DNA of 20,508 bases from Chloroflexota bacterium. Lineage in GTDB: Bacteria > Chloroflexota > UBA6077 > JADZDV01. Made by a program: the position numbers and the translations under genes. This document shows positions 16,107 to 20,508 of this stretch, in pieces (position 1 is the first letter of the stretch; the number at the start of each line of letters is the position of its first letter). Under the pieces are notes generated by a model. The model did not search any database and was not told where the DNA came from. It was given only the letters and a program-made list of their open reading frames with translations. The stretch covers positions 1 through 20,508 of the forward strand of contig JADZDV010000061.1 of NCBI GenBank assembly GCA_020850915.1, given 5' to 3'.

Positions 16107-17988
16107 CAAGGACCTCCCGTGCCATTCTCGGGCGCAGCGCCAGCGCGCCAACGCGGCGTAGCTTCGGCGAGCGGTTCAGCTCTGCCAGCCGATGGCTGAC
16201 GTCGAGCAGCAGGCCCCGCAGGGAATCGTCGGCCGCGGCGCCCTCGGTCTCCGCGAGCAGCGCCTGGATCTCCTGGTACGCCTTTCGGAGGCGCTCCCGC
16301 TGAAGGGTCAGACCCGCCAGCTCCGCCTCCTCCAGCACCTGCCCCGTCTCCAGGGATGCCAGCCGCGCCACCCACGCCGCCACCGCCTCAAATGCCTCCA
16401 GCAGCTCCGGGTCCAGCATCTCGCGCAGTTGGTCCACATGCTCGGCCGGCCGCTCGACGCCGGGCAGTTCCGAGACCCGCTCGAAGATCGCCCGCTGCTC
16501 TGCCCCCTCGAAGTCGGCCGCTGCCAGCGCCTCGACCGGCTGCCCCGCCAGGTACCGCAGGGCAAGGGCGCGCGCCTCACCGTCGGACGGGGCGCTGATT
16601 CGATCGGTCGTCCCAGCGCGCGGAGACGGGCGGTCTGACGGCCGATAGCCTCGCGCAACGCCGGCAAGCCGCACCGCCGACTCGTCCACTCCCACCATCG
16701 CCGCGAGCCGCTGCTCGTAGTGCGCCCGTTCTATCGGATCGACCAGCTTCGATACGACCGCCATACCTTCCTGCACCGCGCGTCGCTTCCCGTCAGCCGT
16801 CCCAAGGTCATGCTGGTGTCCAAGACGGTCGAGTACGAAGTCTACAACAGGCTTCGCGGCGGCGACCAGACGCGGCCACTCCGTCGGATCCCGCCGGACC
16901 AGCTCGTCCGGGTCCTTCCCGGACGGCAGCGAGAGAACCTTCAATCGCGTCTGGAGCGCCGCTTGCAGCGACGTTCTTCCCCGCGCATCGGTCACCGGGA
17001 CCAGGTCCGCGAGGTCCAGCGACGCCTTCGCGGCCACCTCGACACCGCGGCGCGTGGCGTTCTGACCCGCAAGGTCCGCGTCGAGTGCCAGAACGATCGT
17101 GTCAGCCACCCGACGCAAGCCCTCGAAGTGGCGCTCGGTCAACGCCGTTCCGAGGGTGGCCACCACGTTACTGTGACCGAACTGATGCGCCGTCAGCGCA
17201 TCGAGGTACCCCTCCACCACCACGGCGACCCGGCGCTGACGGATCGCCGGCCAGGCGAGGTCGATCGCGTACAGACTCCGGCTCTTGTCGAACAGCGCTG
17301 TCCGCGGGCCGTTGAGGTATTTCGGCTGCCCATCGCCCAGCGTCCGCCCGCCGAAGCCGATCACCTGGCCTCCGCGGTCCCGGATCGGGAACATGAGGCG
17401 GTCACGGAACATCTCGTACGTGCGCCCATCGTCGCTTGCCCCGGCCAGCCCGGACTCCAGCGCAACGTCGCCGCCATAACCAGACCGCTGGAGATACTCC
17501 AGCAGCCCGCCCCGTGGCGCGAATCCCAGACCGAACCGCTCCACGCTGACCTCGTTGACCCCGCGCTTCGCCAGGTACTCCCGCGCGCGAGCGCCGGTCT
17601 TCCCCTCGAGCGCCGCCCGGAAATACTGGTTCGCCGCCGCCAACGCGGCGCTCAGCCGCGCGGCCTGCTCATCTTCGGCCTCCGACCGCTTCTCGTATCT
17701 CGGCAGCTCCACGCCGGCCCGCTGCGCCAGCATGCGCAGCGCCTCGGAAAAACTGATCCCCTCGCGCTTCTGGACGAACGTGAAGATGTCCCCGCCCTCG
17801 CCGCACGCGCCAAAGCAGTGCCAGGTGCCCCGCTCAGGGCTTACATAGAACGATGCGTGCTTCTCGCTGTGAAACGGACAGGGCGCCTTGAAGCCGCGGC
17901 CCGATCGCGTCAGCCGCGCGTGCTGGCCGATCAGGTCGACGATGTCCACCCGGTTCCGGATCAGCTCTTTCGCGGTCTCACTCACCAT
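16096..17988 (-). CDS. dnaG: DNA primase DnaG, 630 aa
   Basis: Makes RNA primers for DNA replication. The N-terminal zinc finger has CPFH (Cys37, His40) and CFGAC (Cys58, Cys62). The second pair has three residues between the cysteines where most DnaG have two. The TOPRIM domain carries [16 protein letters not shown] and [16 protein letters not shown], with the catalytic Glu near 259 and the Asp pair near 303/305. The C-terminal helical helicase-binding region is variable. I chose ATG 17988, giving [20 protein letters not shown]; it overlaps the dgt-like gene by 11 bases. GTG 18000 and 17985 are alternatives, and none has a clear Shine-Dalgarno. rpoD follows immediately, the familiar primase-sigma pairing. 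Confidence 0.96.
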   Translation of the reverse strand: MVSETAKELIRNRVDIVDLIGQHARLTRSGRGFKAPCPFHSEKHASFYVSPERGTWHCFGACGEGGDIFTFVQKREGISFSEALRMLAQRAGVELPRYEKRSEAEDEQAARLSAALAAANQYFRAALEGKTGARAREYLAKRGVNEVSVERFGLGFAPRGGLLEYLQRSGYGGDVALESGLAGASDDGRTYEMFRDRLMFPIRDRGGQVIGFGGRTLGDGQPKYLNGPRTALFDKSRSLYAIDLAWPAIRQRRVAVVVEGYLDALTAHQFGHSNVVATLGTALTERHFEGLRRVADTIVLALDADLAGQNATRRGVEVAAKASLDLADLVPVTDARGRTSLQAALQTRLKVLSLPSGKDPDELVRRDPTEWPRLVAAAKPVVDFVLDRLGHQHDLGTADGKRRAVQEGMAVVSKLVDPIERAHYEQRLAAMVGVDESAVRLAGVARGYRPSDRPSPRAGTTDRISAPSDGEARALALRYLAGQPVEALAAADFEGAEQRAIFERVSELPGVERPAEHVDQLREMLDPELLEAFEAVAAWVARLASLETGQVLEEAELAGLTLQRERLRKAYQEIQALLAETEGAAADDSLRGLLLDVSHRLAELNRSPKLRRVGALALRPRMAREVLGAS

Positions 17989-19114
17989 CACCGCTCGCAC
18001 GACCGTCGCCGAGCACCGCCCACTGCCGTGGGACGTAGAGCCGCTCGAACGCGTTGATGGCGACCCGATCGGTCATACCGGCGATGTAGTCGGCCACCCG
18101 GCGCTCCACCGGCTCGCGGCGCGCGTTCTCCCGCGGCTCCGGCGGCAGCTCGTCCGGGCGCTTCGTGAAGTGCTCGAACAGCGCGTGAATGACAAATCGC
18201 GTCTTCGGAATGTCGGCCTTCGCCGCCGATTGCGTGTAGACGTTGGCGAACATGAATTCGCGCAGCGCGTTGAACATCTCCAGCGCCCCCGGGCTCATCG
18301 TCAGGAACTGGCCGTTCCCCACCGCCTCCTGCCACTGCGATCCGCGGCCCAGCGCAACCGACCAGTTGTAGTCCACGATGTCCGTGATGAACGCGTTGAT
18401 CCGCTGAGATGACCGTCGCCCGAACGCTTCGACCAGCTCGGTCGGAATGTCCGACTCGCGCAGTACCCCGGCCCGGAGCGCGTCGTCAATATCGTGCGTC
18501 ACATACGCCAGCGAATCCGAGATCTTGACGACCTGGCCTTCGAGCGTCTCCGCGAAGCCCCATCCGAGATCTGCAACGGAGCGGCGGACCTTGGAGTGCT
18601 TCAGAACGCCGTCTTTCACGGCGTGCGTCAGGTTCAGCCCCCGGCCATCCTTCTCGAGGTACTCCACAACCCGGACGCTCTGCTCGTTGTGGCGGAAACC
18701 ACCGGGCAGCAGTTCCGCCATGGCGTCCTCGCCCGCGTGGCCGAACGGCGTGTGGCCGAGGTCGTGGCCGAGTGCGATCGCCTCGGTCAGATCCTCGTTC
18801 AGGCGCAGCGCTCGCGCAATCGACCGCGAGACCTGCATCACCTCGACCGTATGCGTCAGCCGCGTTCGATAGTGGTCGCCTTGAGGGGCGATGAAAACCT
18901 GCGTCTTGTGCTTCAGACGACGAAACGCCTTGCTGTGGATGATCCGGTCGCGATCGCGCTGGTAGGCGAGCCGCATCGGATCGGGCGGCTCGTCCCGTAA
19001 TCGGCCGCCCGCGTTCGCGCTGGGCGCGGCAAACGGCGACAGGCAGCGCACCTCCTCCTGTTCGAGGCGCTCGCGGACCTCGGGATGAACGCGCTGTCTG
19101 AACGCCGCGCTCAA
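17978..19114 (-). CDS. dGTPase-like HD-domain phosphohydrolase, 378 aa
   Basis: Deoxyguanosinetriphosphate triphosphohydrolase-like protein, a dNTPase of the HD superfamily. The N-terminal DRDRIIHSKAFRRLKHKTQV and QGDHYRTRLTHT blocks are diagnostic. The metal ligands fit the pattern His88 (RLTHT), His117-Asp118 (GHDLGHTPFGHAGE) and Asp200 (KISDS). RHNEQSVRVVEYLE is also typical. Members near dnaG in Firmicutes are annotated as dGTPase-like and substrate is often uncertain, so I leave the symbol empty. Start is TTG 19114, with AAGG ten bases upstream and 12 bases after the ppdK stop; no ATG is in a better place. The gene overlaps dnaG by 11 bases. Confidence 0.92.
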   Translation of the reverse strand: MSAAFRQRVHPEVRERLEQEEVRCLSPFAAPSANAGGRLRDEPPDPMRLAYQRDRDRIIHSKAFRRLKHKTQVFIAPQGDHYRTRLTHTVEVMQVSRSIARALRLNEDLTEAIALGHDLGHTPFGHAGEDAMAELLPGGFRHNEQSVRVVEYLEKDGRGLNLTHAVKDGVLKHSKVRRSVADLGWGFAETLEGQVVKISDSLAYVTHDIDDALRAGVLRESDIPTELVEAFGRRSSQRINAFITDIVDYNWSVALGRGSQWQEAVGNGQFLTMSPGALEMFNALREFMFANVYTQSAAKADIPKTRFVIHALFEHFTKRPDELPPEPRENARREPVERRVADYIAGMTDRVAINAFERLYVPRQWAVLGDGRASGDGE

Positions 19115-19126
19115 TTCATTCGCGCC

Positions 19127-20508
19127 TTATGACGATCGCCCCGTCACGCCGTGCGTCACGGCAGCTTGCGCCGCGGCCAGACGTGCAACCGGCACGCGGA
19201 ACGGCGAGGCGCTCACGTAATTGAGGCCAGCCAGGTGACAGAACTCGACGGACGACGGATCGCCGCCGTGCTCGCCACAGATACCGATCTCCAGCTCCGG
19301 CCGGGTGCGCCGCCCCCGCTCGACGCCGATCCGGATCAGCTCGCCCACGCCCTCTCGGTCCAACACCTGGAACGGGTTGGCGGGCAGCAGCCGATGCTCC
19401 AGGTAGAAGCCGAGGAACTTGCCTTCGGCGTCGTCACGCGAGAACCCAAACACCGTCTGGGTCAAGTCATTGGTGCCGAAGCTGAAGAACTCCGCCTCAG
19501 TAGCGATCTTGTCGGCCGTGAAGGCCGCGCGCGGTATCTCGATCATCGTCCCGAACTTGTACGAGACCTGGACGCCCTGCTCCTGCATGACCTGGTTGGC
19601 CGTCTGATCGAGCAGGTCCTTCACCCGCCGCAGCTCCCGAATGTCGCCGATGAGCGGGATCATGATCTCAGGGTGCGGCTGCTTGCCCTCCTTCGTCAGC
19701 TCGCACGCCGCCTCGAGAATCGCCCGGACCTGCATCTCGTTGATCTCGGGATACAACAGCCCCAGGCGACAGCCGCGCAGGCCGAGCATCGGGTTCGCCT
19801 CGCGCATCCGCGCCACAGCACCCAGCAGCTCCTCCGTCTCCTCGCGCCGCGCGCCTGTCTCCCCCCGTACCCGCATCTCCGTCGACTCGACGAGCAGCTC
19901 CTCGTACTTCGGCAGAAACTCGTGCAGCGGCGGATCGAGCAGTCGGATGATGACCGGGCAGCCGTCCATCGCCTCCAGCAGCCCCCTGAAATCAGAGCGC
20001 TGGAATCCCAGCAGCGACTGCAGCGCTTCCCTGTACAGGCGCATGGCCTCGTCGTCATGCCGCGAATCGGCCGCGTTCAGGATCATCTGCCGGACCATCG
20101 GCAGGCGCTCTGGCTCCTCGAACATGTGCTCCGTCCGACACAGCCCGATGCCCTCCGCGCCAAACTCCCGCGCTCGGGCCGCATCGCGCGCCCGGTCCGC
20201 GTTCGCCCAGGTGCCCAGCCGCCGCCGCGCGTCAGCCCACTTCAGCACTTGCTGCAGCTCCGCGTCAGAGGCGAAGTCCGTCGAGACGGACCGCAGCGTC
20301 CCGGCGAACAACTCGCCCGTGCCGCCGTCGATCGAAATGACCTCGCCCTCCGCGATCTCCCGGCCGTCGGCCACGAAGACCCGCCGCTCGAGGTCCACCC
20401 GGATGTCCTCGGCGCCGACGATGCACGGTTTGCCGAGACCGCGCGCCACGACAGCCGCGTGGCTGGAGGTGCCGCCCCGGCTCGTCAGAATGCCCTGGGA
20501 CACGATCA
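19127..20508 (-). CDS. ppdK: Pyruvate, phosphate dikinase, C-terminal part (cut by window edge)
   Basis: Interconverts pyruvate, ATP and phosphate with phosphoenolpyruvate, AMP and pyrophosphate. The visible part starts in the central phosphohistidine domain: ILTSRGGTSSHAAVVARGLG carries the His that shuttles phosphate. The C-terminal TIM barrel follows, with GIGLCRTEHMF, MLGLRGCRLGLLYPEI, GTMIEIPRAAF, FFSFGTNDLTQT and the catalytic Cys in ICGEHGGDPSSVEF. The reading frame is open to the window edge, so the N-terminal nucleotide-binding domain lies outside. The ending (RVPVARLAAAQAAV) is normal. The dgt-like gene starts 12 bases after the stop, so it is probably in the same transcript. Confidence 0.95.
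   Translation of the reverse strand, partial: IVSQGILTSRGGTSSHAAVVARGLGKPCIVGAEDIRVDLERRVFVADGREIAEGEVISIDGGTGELFAGTLRSVSTDFASDAELQQVLKWADARRRLGTWANADRARDAARAREFGAEGIGLCRTEHMFEEPERLPMVRQMILNAADSRHDDEAMRLYREALQSLLGFQRSDFRGLLEAMDGCPVIIRLLDPPLHEFLPKYEELLVESTEMRVRGETGARREETEELLGAVARMREANPMLGLRGCRLGLLYPEINEMQVRAILEAACELTKEGKQPHPEIMIPLIGDIRELRRVKDLLDQTANQVMQEQGVQVSYKFGTMIEIPRAAFTADKIATEAEFFSFGTNDLTQTVFGFSRDDAEGKFLGFYLEHRLLPANPFQVLDREGVGELIRIGVERGRRTRPELEIGICGEHGGDPSSVEFCHLAGLNYVSASPFRVPVARLAAAQAAVTHGVTGRSS

Noticed and set aside
16720..18057. Plus-strand open frame of 445 codons opposite dnaG
   Set aside because: Shadow of dnaG; composition is Arg/Leu/Pro-rich without motifs and the frame crosses the real dnaG start.
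1..20508. Mobile element, CRISPR array, tRNA or rRNA
   Set aside because: No transposase or integrase motif, spaced repeats, cloverleaf or ribosomal RNA sequence was seen by eye on either strand.

Overview
The window reads as a chromosomal housekeeping region of a GC-rich bacterium. Every gene I can support (16, two of them cut by the window ends) lies on the minus strand, so transcription runs from high to low coordinates. The gene content and order, a short one-repeat EF-Ts, the DnaG zinc-finger spacing and the overall protein style suggest Chloroflexota, perhaps near Thermomicrobia. That placement is inference from remembered features and not a database result. I see no mobile element, CRISPR array, tRNA or rRNA, and no convincing plus-strand gene; the long plus-strand open frames are GC-driven shadows of the minus-strand genes.

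The layout in transcription order has four blocks. (1) 20508-13485: ppdK (C-terminal part only), dgt-like HD phosphohydrolase, dnaG, rpoD and a YycJ/WalJ-type metallo-beta-lactamase, tightly packed, with the promoter outside the window. (2) 13459-7799: an extended -10 promoter, then alaS, a membrane-anchored baseplate-J-like protein, ruvX and mltG. (3) 7769-633: a strong -10 element and a structured leader, then rpsB, tsf, pyrH, frr, uppS, cdsA, dxr and rseP, the classic translation / UMP kinase / isoprenoid-lipid cluster. Most junctions overlap or are nearly abutting. (4) 561-1: a TATAAT promoter and an attenuator-like terminator hairpin, then the first 140 codons of nusA.

The genes cover the core of information flow and envelope supply: primase and the main sigma factor (replication and transcription start), NusA (elongation and termination), S2, EF-Ts, ribosome recycling factor and AlaRS (translation). 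UMP kinase feeds pyrimidine nucleotides. Dxr, UppS and CdsA feed isoprenoid, undecaprenyl and phospholipid synthesis, and RseP and MltG act in the membrane and cell wall.

The most interesting signals are regulatory. All three promoters visible in the window are followed, within about 2 to 17 bases of the predicted transcription start, by a stable hairpin with a U-rich 3' flank. The nusA leader is the best formed and looks like a NusA-responsive attenuator. Other points of note are a long Ala/Glu-rich tail on ribosomal protein S2, the lack of rimP before nusA, and a baseplate-J-like membrane protein in the alaS-ruvX-mltG operon where Firmicutes carry ireB.
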